Below are positions 36,164 through 47,760 of a DNA stretch of 64,000 bases, piece after piece. The position numbers and the translations under genes were made by a program. Below the pieces are notes generated by a model. That model had not been told where the DNA came from, made no database searches, and worked only from the letters and a program-made list of their open reading frames with translations. Each line of letters opens with the position of its first letter. The stretch's first letter is position 1. The stretch lies in NCBI GenBank assembly GCA_025266875.1, contig JALLLT010000027.1, positions 434,001 through 498,000 on the forward strand, read 5' to 3'. The stretch comes from Fennellomyces sp. T-0311 (taxonomy: Eukaryota > Mucoromycota > Mucoromycetes > Mucorales > Lichtheimiaceae).

Positions 36164-37506
36164 ATTGTATACTTCTTGGAAGGAAGAAAGAGAGAGAGAG
36201 AGAGATACAGGCACGAGAGTGTGCCACTTGCAGCTTGTTGAACAAGTCAATCTAAACTCAGTCCCTCAAACGTGGAGATGCTATTTTTGGTATGTGCGCC
36301 GATAGACCCACTTTTTCGACTTGCCATGTACCTGTTGTTAGGCGAGCGCAACCATCCATCGATCCTCGCAACAAAAAAAAAGGTACAGTTTACTGGTGTA
36401 TCTTGTGAGCTACCATGATGGGCTTTGTAAAGTAGTATCTCGAGTCATGCAGGGCCATCTTTGTCATTGATTACTCCGTCACCGCGTCTTTTGAAAAAGC
36501 TGGGAGCCGACTGGAACAATAACTTGCGTGAAGTTTTCCTTAATCCGCCAAAAAAAAAAGTACGCTTGTTCTTTGTTTTGAAGCAAGCCTTCAGTTGACT
36601 TTTGGCTCACCACGACGTCATTAATACAACGGGTCCCTTATCACGACTGTACAAAATTGAGAACAGCTACTGGAACCTTCCATGCAGGTAAACAAGGCGA
36701 TCACCGATAAGGTAGTCAAGATGAAAAGTGCGCATTGATGTACTGCTATCCCTTGTGAAGTGAATCCGTCTGACCATCGTACTTTTTTGATAGACCAAGT
36801 GGATCTCATGGACATTTACTACTTGTTCTTGACAGAGCAAGTGCGTCGATTTAGAAAAAACAACCAAACTCAGCACCTTGGATATCGTTGTGGTAAATAC
36901 TTTACGAAAGGCGTCTCTCCCAAATCGGTTTGCTACGCAAAACAGTAGGACAAGCTTTTCATGGTGTCCAATAATAGTAGTGACAACTGGACTTTTGTCC
37001 CATCGACGTAGTTAGCATCTTGAACAAAATACATGTAGAGTCCGCATTGGCTATCGGTATGTTGCCAGGACAACAGCAAAGAGATATAGATAATAGAAAA
37101 ACTGGCGCATACGGACGACGAATGACATCGATGATGTCCATTGATACATACTTTGTTCCTGACAATAGAATTCTAGCTGTCCTTTGGAAACTTTTGTACC
37201 TTCCCCAAGTCACAAGTCGAAATCGTTCTTGTTACGTCTTTATTTACGGTAGTACATAATGCGATCTATTGTGTTCCACGCTAAAAGTAGGTCTATTACG
37301 TAGTTTGTCTTTCTTCTTTTATATACATATGCGCCGTAACGGGATCAACAGTCCTGTGTTTGTATTTATCCAGGACGGCGGCATATGAAAATGGCTCTTT
37401 TTGCATTTTGAGCTTTTTATGCGGTATTGTGCTAGTGATGCTTAGATAGTTGGGAGGAGATGAATGAAGAACGGGTATTTTGTTTTGCGTGTGTGTGTAT
37501 GGATTA
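36164..37506. other. Intergenic region upstream of VPS1, no gene seen
   Basis: Contains a GA dinucleotide run near 36187-36203 and otherwise AT-rich sequence. It separates the VPS1 5' end from the 3' end of the Gln/Met-rich gene. Short frames lack support. Confidence 0.45.
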
Positions 37507-38544
37507 CTAGTACATGTAATTGCTTTGCCACAGATCTTTTACTGAGCTAAAGTAATTTCGTTCTGGATAATATCGTCGGCCGTACGTTGGATCGTACATG
37601 GACATTGGACCCATGGCTGGTGTATACATGCCAGCGCCGTAACCGGGCATTTGTTGACCATAGGCGGAATATGGATCATACTGGGCGGCGGTGGCGCCAT
37701 AGTAATCATACGGTTGTCCTGGCATCATCATTCCGGCGCCCATATACGGTGCTTGCTGCTGCATCATCATTGCGTTAGCACCATACATTTGTGGGTTCAT
37801 AAAGCCTCCTACGCCTGCCATCATGCCGGCACCTGGTGTTTGAGGATACCCAGCCATTGGATTCATCATCATTTGCTGTTGCTGTTGCTGCTGCATCATC
37901 GTCATTGGATCCATCATGCCTTGTCCCATCATCATATTTGGCTGCTGATAAGCCATCGCTGCCGCCACCGCTTGTTGCTGTTGTTGCTGTTGCAGTTGCT
38001 GTTGCTGCATCATCAGCATCATTTGTTGCTGTTGTTGCTGTTGCTGCTGTTGCTGTTGTTGCATCATGGTCATGGTAGGGTCCATCATGCCTTGTCCCAT
38101 CATGGGTTGCTGATACGCCATGGCAGCTCCGGGTGCCATCATGGCGGCATAACGACTGTATTGGTATGGATCGTAACCTTGAGCGCGACCTGCCGCTTCT
38201 CGAACTTTTCGTCTTAAAGTGTCAAAGATGCCCCCTCCTGATGTATGAAAAGCTGGTTGCTGGTCCATGCCCGGGACAGCAGCAGGCGTTGCTGCTGGTG
38301 CTGGCTGTGCTGGTTGTTGCTGTTGTTGTTGTTGTTGTTGCTGTGCCTGAGACGGTTGCTGTTGATATTGTTGTTGCTGTGGAGGAGTGGTCGGTACCTG
38401 CTGATTCTGGGACATGTCTGGTTGCTGTGGTTGCGGTTGTTGAGTGGGAGGTTGTTGAGCGGCCATCATATTGTTGTTCGGTGCTGCAGAATGTTGATAG
38501 TAATTATTATACAAGTCTTGAGAACGTCTTTGACGTGCAAACAT
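37507..38544 (-). CDS. Gln/Met-rich prion-like protein of unknown function
   Basis: A single exon of 345 residues from the ATG of MFARQRRSQDLYNNY. A frame continues further upstream but there encodes a run of Phe, Leu and Ser from a pyrimidine-rich leader, so 38544 is preferred. The N-terminal third is Gln/Pro-rich. A short conserved-looking helix GGGIFDTLRRKVREAAGRAQ follows at about residues 105-125. Then come Met/Gln tracts built on repeats of AAMAYQQP.MMGQGMMDP (two copies), and a Tyr/Gly-rich C-terminus ending DLWQSNYMY. Such composition is typical of prion-like, condensate-forming proteins. The helix and the C-terminal motif are the only parts that look constrained. Function is unknown. 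Confidence 0.6.
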   Translation of the reverse strand: MFARQRRSQDLYNNYYQHSAAPNNNMMAAQQPPTQQPQPQQPDMSQNQQVPTTPPQQQQYQQQPSQAQQQQQQQQQQPAQPAPAATPAAVPGMDQQPAFHTSGGGIFDTLRRKVREAAGRAQGYDPYQYSRYAAMMAPGAAMAYQQPMMGQGMMDPTMTMMQQQQQQQQQQQQQMMLMMQQQQLQQQQQQQAVAAAMAYQQPNMMMGQGMMDPMTMMQQQQQQQMMMNPMAGYPQTPGAGMMAGVGGFMNPQMYGANAMMMQQQAPYMGAGMMMPGQPYDYYGATAAQYDPYSAYGQQMPGYGAGMYTPAMGPMSMYDPTYGRRYYPERNYFSSVKDLWQSNYMY

Positions 38545-39843
38545 ATAAAGAGAAAAAAAAAGAGAAGAGTAGGTGAGGGGAATAAAAAGAGTGAGAGAGA
38601 GAGAAAAAGAGAAAAGGGGAGGATGCACTAATGGGCCCATAACAACAACTCGTGAAGTAAACAAAGCCGATTTGGGTAATGGAGCCACTGCTTGTTTCAA
38701 GTGATCGGAATGCCCTTTCCGACCAGCCCATGACACACCCGCACCATCACTTTTGCATCACTTTCTTTATTCAAACCTTTATATACATCTCAAATGATCG
38801 ACACTTTGCTGCTTCTCTTTTGTTTTTTTTTTTCCTCTTTATTGTTTGGCTTTGGTAACCCTCTTGGCCATTTTTGACAGGTGTCACCATCGAAACTCTG
38901 TCGCATCTTTTTACGGTTCAGTTCATCTGTAAACATCTCCCCGAATATGTCATTTCGCCCGATGAGGGTGCGTCCGCTGATCCCTATTATTTGTCCACGC
39001 CGCTTTTTTTTTTGCTTTTATATAAAAACAGGTTATTCCCTATTCGTCACGCAAAGCTTATTCATGTGGCGGATGATCTATGCGTTTAATGCACCAGTTA
39101 GGCATTTTTAATCTTACGGAGCATCGTTTTCGAATGCTGCTGCATTTGAGCCATATGGACACATTGGCGACAAAGTGAATGATGATGGCTCAATCCTGCA
39201 CGTTGTTGTTGATGCAAGCCGCTTGATGAAAGAGCGGGACTCACAGATTACGCCGTTCCAGAAATGCGACAAGACACTTGTTGGTCAGTAGACCATCAAA
39301 TAAGGGTCCTGATGCACCATTTGTGGCGCTGATCCGAGATATCCACACACATCTCCACTATGAAAGCCCTGTTCCAATCACACCCCGCATCATTACTACC
39401 AAAGTGGTAAAAAAAACAAGGTTATTGAAAAGAGCGGTCCAGAATAATAACAAACATCCAGAAATACTTTCGCTATTAGGCAAAATTGATTTCGATCGTG
39501 TGATGTCTAATATATGCTTATTTCACCCCAAAGGGGTTGCCAATCAAGATCAGGGTGGTCAGTACATAATTAACCGATCAACGCCCATTTGCCATTCCCA
39601 AGGGAAATCGGAAACCGTCTTTTTTTTTTACTTGCAACGGTAGAACTAAAGACCTTATTCATAGAGTCGGGTAAAAGAAGGGGGAGGCCAGACAGATATA
39701 TATGTGTACGCGTCCCCTTTGTGTTGCCCAATAGGATGAGGCCTCGGGTCAGAAACGATGAAACAAATTTTTGTTGCAGGAATACAACATGCATCCTTCT
39801 TTTCCCTGTTCTTCCCACTTTTCTCTCTTTTTCTTTCTTCCAT
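38545..39843. other. Gap between the Gln/Met-rich gene and LAM gene, with coding-like traces
   Basis: Polypyrimidine/polypurine tracts near 38550-38620 flank the start of the minus-strand gene. Between about 39110 and 39640 two plus-strand frames look coding-like but have no start or clear splice joins (see findings). No gene is claimed. Confidence 0.4.
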
Positions 39844-42800
39844 ATGGCCGAAGCACTCGTCTCGTTGCCCACCAATGCATGGTCCATCCAAGACGTGATT
39901 CTCGATTCGCCCGTTTGGAAGTCCAACATACTGCATTTGGAAGAGCAAATCGATCACTTTGAGAAATGGGTCGAAGGGTTTATGAAGTCGTTGAAGCAAT
40001 ACGTGGATGCCGTCATCAGTAACGCATCGACACAGCCTTGAAGTGGTCTTACGTGTGATTCACCTGCTGTTTCGTAGAATACAATGCGCAGACAAGCAAT
40101 CTCTGCAAAAAAATCCTGCCTCAGAATCTGGACGGATCGCTCATTGGTAGAAAAATAGAACAATGATTTGTTTTTTTCTTTTTCATATAGCTAAATGGAC
40201 GTTTTAAATAGATCCGCAGGTGGCTGGCATGATCATCAATACATTCGCCAGTACGCTCCAATGCAACCTTGCATTCAAGACGAAATTGGTGAGGAACGGC
40301 CTTGTTGGAATTGGATAAAGGGAGACTAACAAGCGAATGGACACAATGGGTTTGAGGAAAGGTTTCCGATTTGGAAGATAACTTGTTACATCCACTGCAG
40401 CGGTTTGTGAAGCATGAATTGAAGGATTTCAAGGTTTGATATACACCCCCTCCCCCCAGAAAAAAAGAGACACACATGCAATGGAGCTTAACTATTTTTA
40501 GGAAGCACGAAAGGCCTATGAACGAATGTCGGACAAATATGAGGCACAGATGTACCGCTACGGTGCACTGAGTCGAGCCAAGGAGCCCAGTGCTTTGCGG
40601 GAAGACGCTTTTCAGACTTACGATGTTCGGAAAACGTTCACACGTGTATCGCGCGATTATTTCACCCAGTTGCTAGCGTTCAAAGCCAATATTGAGCATG
40701 TTTTGGTGGAATGCTTTTCATGCGCGATGGCTGCACAAATAGAGGAGGCGGATGAAGCGTATCAATCCTGCTCACCATCGCGGGCCATGCTTCCTGGATG
40801 GCAACAATGGCTTGAGGAGGTAAAATAGTAAAATGATGCCAAGGGGCTTAAAGGGAGTGATGATGAGCTAAATTTGGGGGCAACGCTGGGCAATGTTTTT
40901 CTTTTATTAGAGTAAAGCAATGGGTGAATATCAGCTGGCAAAGATAAGCAAAGCATCACGGACGTTGGAAACCGCAGCCATCCGCAAAGCACGTCCGCAT
41001 CGTTCATTGAGAAATTACATCACACCGATCAACAGCAGTGTGGCTCAATCGTCACCTGCAGCCGCAGACGATAGTCCGTTCGAAAGTAGTCCTTCCCCCC
41101 GAACCAGCCAGATAAGCAGCTATGACGATCCTCCGTCTTCATCTAAAGAAGGGTATTTGTTTACACGCGTGGTTGTGGGAAAACCAGCACGCTACTCATG
41201 GATACGGCGATGGTATTTCGTTCAAGATGGCTGGTTCGGAGCCAGTACTGTTTCAACGGTTGGCAAGGTGAAGGGTTGCGTCGTTGTATCCGACCGTGTG
41301 CGAGTTTCAGACTGTACGTGTCGAACCAACAATGAAATCGATCGGCGTTTTCTGTTCGAGGTGGTCACCAGCAGCAACAGGTAATTTTTATTATGCATGC
41401 CGTTGGGCAAATTGAGTTTTTTTGCTTATTATGTACATATACAACACCTGCATATGCAGTGCTATGCTCTTGCAGGCTGAAAATGAGGATGAGATGCAGG
41501 AATGGATTCGGACCATCGAATACGCAGCAAAACAACCGCAGCCAAAAGATACATCAACCACACCAGCGCCACTGTTATCAGCAAAACAATCATTGCAAGT
41601 GATTCAGTCAGGTTCTGGACCCGTCGTCGTTTCTAATTCGCCCCTACTCACTGCGCTCGGGTCACCATCACGAGAACGTGTGTCCGTGACAACCACAATG
41701 TCACAGCTGGTGTCGGTCTTGATTGGAAACGAGTTTTCGATCGCATCCACTTCGATACATGACGGAGAACCAGTGCCAGATGATAATGGACCGACCCAGA
41801 CACCCTCTTCACCTGCATCAGGCTCTTCATGGAGCATGCCTTGGATCATGTCTGGATTCAATGCCCTCGCCAGTGGTAGTAATACAGATGTTTCTTTTTA
41901 TGGTAACGAAAATTCAATGGCTCGAGGCGACGACGGCGGCTTTATCATATGGCCCACACGCATCGAAATGGATGCCCCCGTTGTATGTTTGAAAGGGTAT
42001 ACTGGTGAACTGGCATCCAGACAACGCGAACTGCGGCGCTTGTTTGCGCATGTACCTGAATCCGAAACGGTCATTGAAGGTAAAAAAGCACGTCTGAAAA
42101 GTGAAAGGCAGTTTTAGTCTTATCCAACTTCCCTAGCATTTTCTGCCTCACTCTATCGACAGTCAGGTGCTCATCCAGATACAGATTCGGACGATGGCGC
42201 AGGTTCACCTGTGCAACAGTCGAACTTTGCCATTGCGAATGAATATGCGTATAGTGGGCGTGGCTATGTGACCCAAACACATCTATGGTTCTATCATAGC
42301 GCATTAATGACCTGCATCAATACTGTGAGTTGCGCGTGTGAAGCATAAAGACGACATTGCTGATTTGTTATTAAAAAAATCTAGGTTGTGATACAGCTGA
42401 ACGACATTAAATCCGTACGATTGGAAAAAGCGCTTTCCAACCTCTCGCATGGAATGCTGATGTTTGTCGAGACCAAGTCTACCCCGCCAAAGACATTCTG
42501 TTTCGGTATCTGGCTAGAGCCCGCTGAAGTGGTGGGTGAACGACTCAAACTCGCCATCGAAGGCGCCAAAGACGTCAATGTAGGCTATCTACAGTTTTGC
42601 TCAACTTGGATTGTGCTAATGAGTTCTGTACAGAAAGTGGATATCCAACAACTGTATGACCAAATGCGCGCCGTTGTGCCAGGAAAGATAAAGCCAAAAC
42701 GCCCGACCAGCCACGTTATGCGTACAAGGACATTGGATGCAGCAGTGACGCCAGTGACAGTCCAGGCCCATCCTCCATCACCGCAGCAACAGCCCTCCAC

Positions 42801-44402
42801 CGAGACGCGTACTACACCCATGAAGCAAGAAGAGGTAGAAGAACCAGAAAGACCCTCGGCAGCTGCAGGAGCATTGACAGCAGCCATGGAAGCAGCCACA
42901 TCAAGTAGCGGCAACAGTGGGCCATCCACAAGCACGAGCACGAGTACCCATGGTGAGCAACCCAGCAAAAAGTCGACAGATTCATATCCGAACGATCAAG
43001 ACAAGCCATTGCCACCGGGCCCTGTTCAATGCGACTGCGCAGATCATCTTGACAAGATCGAAGCCAAAGTGACCTTGCCGTGCAGTGCACAAAAGTTATT
43101 CCACTACATGTTCTCGGACAAGCAGAGTGGACAAGCTGCCGGAAAGAATAGCATATGGGCAAAACTAAATGCGGAAAAGCAAAATAGCGGTATGTTTGTG
43201 TGCATTGGAGAGAAAACATACAATGATTTCTAAACAAACAGCGAACAAAAAGATCCCGATATCACGAATTGGGCTACAAACGAAGAGGGTTACAAGGAAC
43301 GTACGCTGAAATACGTGATGCCACTTAATAATCCAATGGGTAAGGGAAATGTGGGGTCGATTCTACCTGCAGCTAAAGCATTGTTTATAGTCAAGACGCG
43401 CGACACGGATGTGCTTGAAACACAAAGAATCATCACTGAAAGTCATCGGCTGTAAGTTGTTCCGTGATTCCATCACTATGAACCGCATCCATTAACGCAG
43501 ATGCAGATGTTACGTTGTTGTTTCATCGACCAAAACACCAAGCTTGCCTTACGCCGACGCTTTTGTGCCTTGTATCAAGTTCTGTATAACCTACCTATCG
43601 CCAACGAGCTGTCAACTGTCTTGCTGCATGGGCGTCAAATGGCTCAAGAGCATCATGGTCAAATGTAACGTGTATCATCCACTGGGTATTTGGTTTCGCA
43701 AAACTAACCGGAACCATAGCCATGGTCAGTCGCGCAGCAACAAAAGGCATGACCGACACTATCCGAGCGCTTGTGCCACTGATCGAAAATGAAGCAGCAC
43801 ACCTTGATGAGCCCAAAGGTCAGGCGATGGACAAGCGACGCCGATCATTGCCACCGCCACCTACGCCACGAACTGAACGCAGACCCTCAATGTCGGCGCG
43901 AAAACAAGGATTGTATCTCAGCGTCAGTCGGATCTTTACTGTATGCGTAATCACTCTATTCCTCTACGCCATGTTCAAAAAGTTCCACCATCCGCTGACC
44001 AGCACGCCTGCTCAGCCGGATGCATCATCGACCGTGGTTTGGCGCGCAGTATTCCTGCGTGACATTGAAGATGGTCTCATCGACAACAACAATACCGCCG
44101 GCACGCTACCTGTGCTTCAACACGTCAATCCCAAGCTCTATCGAACGTTCGAACAGCATCGCAACAGCAAGTGGTTCAGCATGCGACATCAATTGATGGG
44201 GGCCGAACTGACGTACACACGTGAACGGTTGGGTGCACTGCGATACGAGCTTTTGACGGCGTTCAGGATGCTCAACATGATGGATCAGCGGATCCTGGAA
44301 AACGAATACTGGAATTGGGTGTTTGATGAACGACTGCGGTGTGAGAATGCAACGGACAACGATGTGTGTAGTGAGATCATAAAAGAAGCCGAGCTTTCAT
44401 AA
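39844..44402 (+). CDS. Lam1/Sip3-type sterol transfer protein (BAR-PH-GRAM-like-VASt-TM)
   Basis: Proteins of this kind sit in the ER and carry sterol at ER-plasma membrane contacts. Fourteen exons give about 1,242 residues. Order: an N-terminal BAR-like helical region (WKSNILHLEEQIDHFEKWVE, KELKDFKEARKAYERM-type helices, residues about 15-260), a PH domain (KEGYLFTRVVVGKPARYSW ... RRWYFVQDG ... MQEWIRTIEYA), a Ser/Thr-rich linker, a GRAM-like PH fold (SGRGYVTQTHLWFYHSA ... IQLNDIKSV), a Pro/Ser linker, a VASt domain (VTLPCSAQKLFHYMFSDK ... TNEEGYKERTLKYVMPLNNP ... CITYLSPTSCQL), and one C-terminal transmembrane helix (TVCVITLFLYAMF). That is the Lam1/Ysp1 and Lam3/Sip3 layout. The acceptor of exon 13 may be 43500 or 43506, changing two residues. 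The 54-bp intron at 42580-42633 has no stop. Confidence 0.9.
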
Positions 44403-44589
44403 AAAAAAAGATACCACCTTTCTTCTTGGAAAACGCCAAGCCCTTTTTTTTAGTCTGGGCAAATTGATTCGTGTGTGATCTCGTGTTACGTTTATTGTTG
44501 AGCACTGTGACACAGCCCGTCGATCGCCATATAAAAAAGAGAGCTCGTTGTCAATCGGGCCCACACAGCTTTTTTTTTACCAAGTCTAA

Positions 44590-45822
44590 ATGAACCCATC
44601 AGCATCATATCCCCCTCCACCCGTCCCTCAAGGCTGGCAAGTCCTCTTCTTGAGTATTTTAGTCAAGTCACGTTAATTAATATGGCGAAATGAATAGGGA
44701 TGCGGTATGGGATCCTAATTCGCAACGCTACTACTTTGTCGAAATGGCGACTGGACGAACACAATGGGACCCACCTAGTGGTGCAGGAATGCCTTCATCC
44801 GGTGGAATGCCATCTTCTGGTGGTATGCCCTCTGTAGGCGGTGGTATGCCTAGTCCTGGCAGTGGAATGCCTAGTATCGGTGGTGGCATGCCAGGCAATG
44901 ACTATTCGCCATCATACCCTCCGACGAGTGGAATGCCAGGATCAGGAGCACACTATACCTCTGCACCCACGAGCTCAGCACCAGGCGAAGCAAACAGCTA
45001 TGCTTCCGGTGGAGGAAACTACAACGCCTCGTCGTCGTCACCCGCACAACCAAATTCATCAAGCGCCGAGGTCGGTGCAACAGGCGATGAACGCGGTCTT
45101 GGATCGATGGTTTCGGGCCTTATGGGCAAGCAGCATCACGGAGGTATGGGATGAACAGCCAGTGACCAAGTTGCATGAGTTGACCAAGGAAGGGAATAGG
45201 TAGCAGCGGTGGCCACGGATTTCCGGGTGGAGCCGCTGGTGGTGCCATTGGTGGTGCATTGCTCGGGTAAGTTGGGTGCTGTTGTTGTTTTCAGAACAAA
45301 GGACTCATTTTCTTTTTATTAGTTTTGCCGCAGGTAAACTCATGAATAGCCACGGTAGCAGCAGTAACCACGGCGGTGGACATCACGGCGGTGGACATCA
45401 TGGCGGACACCATGTAAATATTCTGTGACCGTAAATGGAATGCATAGTGCTGATTGATGTGTATTTTTAGGGTGGCTACTATCCTCCCCCACCACCACAC
45501 TCCTCAGGTGGATTCGGATCCATCGGTTCAACCATCGGCAACTTGCTTGGCGGTGGCGGTCACCACGGTGGCGGAAACCATGGCGGTGGACATCACGGCG
45601 GTGGCTATGGCAACTACTATGGTATATATATATATATATAATTACACTGGACTCTCTCTTGTCCATTGTTACTAATATTATTCTATGCAGGTGGTCAACA
45701 TGGTGGTCATCACGGCCATCACGGTGGAGGACACGGCCATCATGGCGGTGGTGGTAAGCAGTTAAATTAAAACAACGGATAGCAGCTGGCTAACGTTCCA
45801 ATTATTATCAGGCTACTGGTAA
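44590..45822 (+). CDS. WW-domain, glycine-zipper, Gly/His-rich protein (Wwm1-like)
   Basis: Seven exons (44590-44636, 44698-45143, 45200-45266, 45323-45413, 45471-45621, 45691-45753, 45812-45822) give 291 residues. The first two exons form a WW domain, GWDAVWDPNSQRYYFVEMAT with the second Trp in TQWDPP. That junction needs a GC donor (GCAAGT at 44637); the nearby GT would shift the frame. A run of GMPS repeats follows. Next comes a glycine zipper, GGAAGGAIGGALLGFAAG, able to insert in or pack against membranes. The C-terminus is long and rich in Gly and His (HHGGGHH units). The WW plus glycine-zipper layout recalls yeast Wwm1, a partner of metacaspase Mca1. Orthology and the metacaspase link are inference. 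The His-rich tail could bind metal. Confidence 0.75.
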
Positions 45823-47760
45823 ACAGCGTTTTTACTTTTAAATTGTGTGACATATCATTTCTCTTGTATCATTTAAGAAATATTGAATCGGGTCTTTATG
45901 GATGGTCACTGTGTTGTTGGGTACTTGTCAGGTGGTAGATTGGTAGCTGCGAATATTGACACCCGGAAAGTATTAATCCTCGGTTTATAGGTGGATGCAT
46001 TTCGTGTTAGCATGGCAGCCTCTTTCGATAACCACTTTGGGACTGAGTATATCTTGATTTGAATCTAATGACATGCTCTTCAAATGCTCATTGCAAAGTA
46101 CGTCTTCTTAATTTATGCTCCTCTACACACATATGCTAATGCTGTGCATGGGGCGATCTTTGTACATAAGCTGTGTGTAATCTCGCAAGTACCCCAGTAC
46201 CTTTGCTATTTGATTCCATATCTACGTACAGTACGTATTCCTAACTGCATATCATCCCACGTGAGAGTAAGTGATGTCAAACTACTACCTAATAGCAAAT
46301 TTATATATAGTTACCGACAATCTGGAGAGAAATATACCTAATTTGGATATTTTGCCGATTCTGTACTTGCTCTGATTTCAGTTGTACCAGTAGGCGATCT
46401 CCGGTACATTTGCGCAACATACCCTTACTTCAATTTCGAAAGATTGGTCAGTATCTCAGTTTGGCTTTACGACGGAATGCAAAAAATTTTTATTGCGATC
46501 CAGTGAAGTAACTATCAAAATGACGTGGCGACAAAATAATGCAAGTTACTGCAATTCCAACATTTCGGTTATCGCATGTTAGACAAGTTCAAGCTTGACC
46601 CGTCTGTTCGAGTGACATGCATCGATTTCTGAATGGGAGCAGTCTTTGACTTTTGTTACGCTTCGTTATAGTCCAGCAGTAACATTGCTTCTTCCTTGTC
46701 AAACATCAAACACTGTTTCAAGATATTTTTCTGCAAGCTAGAGAATATTAATGCCAAAACATGAAATAGCTTTCTTCAGGTTACTTGCAAATGGTTGACT
46801 TATGTAAAGTTTGCCGAGACGAAACGGATCACTGATACTCACATGAAACATACTCAGCGGTGATCAACGGGAAGCTGACCAGATGTGACTGATCAGGGAA
46901 TACCGAGCTATACTATACAGCGAATTATGTAGCTTTAGTTATCTGGCGGTGACAGCATTGCCACAAAGTCACGAATGATTTGATGGAGTACGCAAAGAAA
47001 AAATGAAAACTGTAATTTACAATTAGTTGGACTAATAAAGAGATTTTCCAGATAAAAAAAAAACATTGTCAGTGTATGTAGTGCACAGCGATTATAGCTT
47101 TAGTTAGTTCACTTGGGTTGGATTAATATTAGCGTACGTATGGACTAGAAAGCCTTCCAAAGCAATGATATCCAAATCCAATGTATAAAGTCGCTCCTTT
47201 CTTACCATTAAATACGTCGGGCCTGAAGGCAAGTGAGTGAACAACCAAGCTATTCTCCTTGTCTCAGCTAAACAACAATATATAACGTACTGAGCTACAC
47301 TCAATATTTTAACATACATACTCTTATATATAATCTATGTATGAATAAATCTATTGAAATCTAATACGTATTATCTTCAAGCGATGTATCCGATTTACAT
47401 CAGATATAATGGACCAAATCTACAAGTGACGACTATGATCGCATGTGTACGTGTTTAATGCAAGAAGATCACCTTGTCGTAGCTATACCCTATGGGGAGT
47501 AAATAATGGAGGTTTTGTAATCATTGTTACTGATACGTAGAACGAAAATACATGCACTTTTTGGCCATCATACAGAATGTGTAAAGATAACTCGACGGCA
47601 CGACCCCAAACTTTGGTTGCATTCTATATATTGTTGGCCTGGTTCCATAGTTTCTGTGATTTCCTATGTATAAGACGCTGGACTAAGCTACAGACTCAGC
47701 AGGTTCAACTCCCATGCGTATAATGTCTGAAGAAAAAGGCGTACCCAAACATAGAGTTTG
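45823..47760. other. AT-rich gap with no supported gene
   Basis: Nearly 2 kb between the WW gene and the HET gene. Short frames only. A tRNA-like B-box string (GGTTCAACTCC, about 47702) was examined and rejected. Confidence 0.45.

Noticed and set aside
36621..37259. Several 60-80-residue frames upstream of VPS1
   Set aside because: Overlapping on both strands with no shared motif or splice continuity.
37651..38631. Plus-strand His/Leu- and Val-rich frames
   Set aside because: Complement of the Gln/Met tracts of the minus-strand gene; no independent start or domain.
38545..38736. N-terminal extension of the Gln/Met-rich protein (64 residues, Phe/Leu/Ser-rich)
   Set aside because: It is the translation of a pyrimidine-rich leader; the ATG at 38544 gives a more natural start.
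47645..47745. tRNA-like string with GGTTCAACTCC B-box and GACGCTGGACTAAGC anticodon-arm-like sequence, resembling a tRNA-Leu
   Set aside because: The T-arm does not pair beyond two bases, the anticodon stem has a mismatch and no acceptor stem closes. At best a decayed tRNA fragment.
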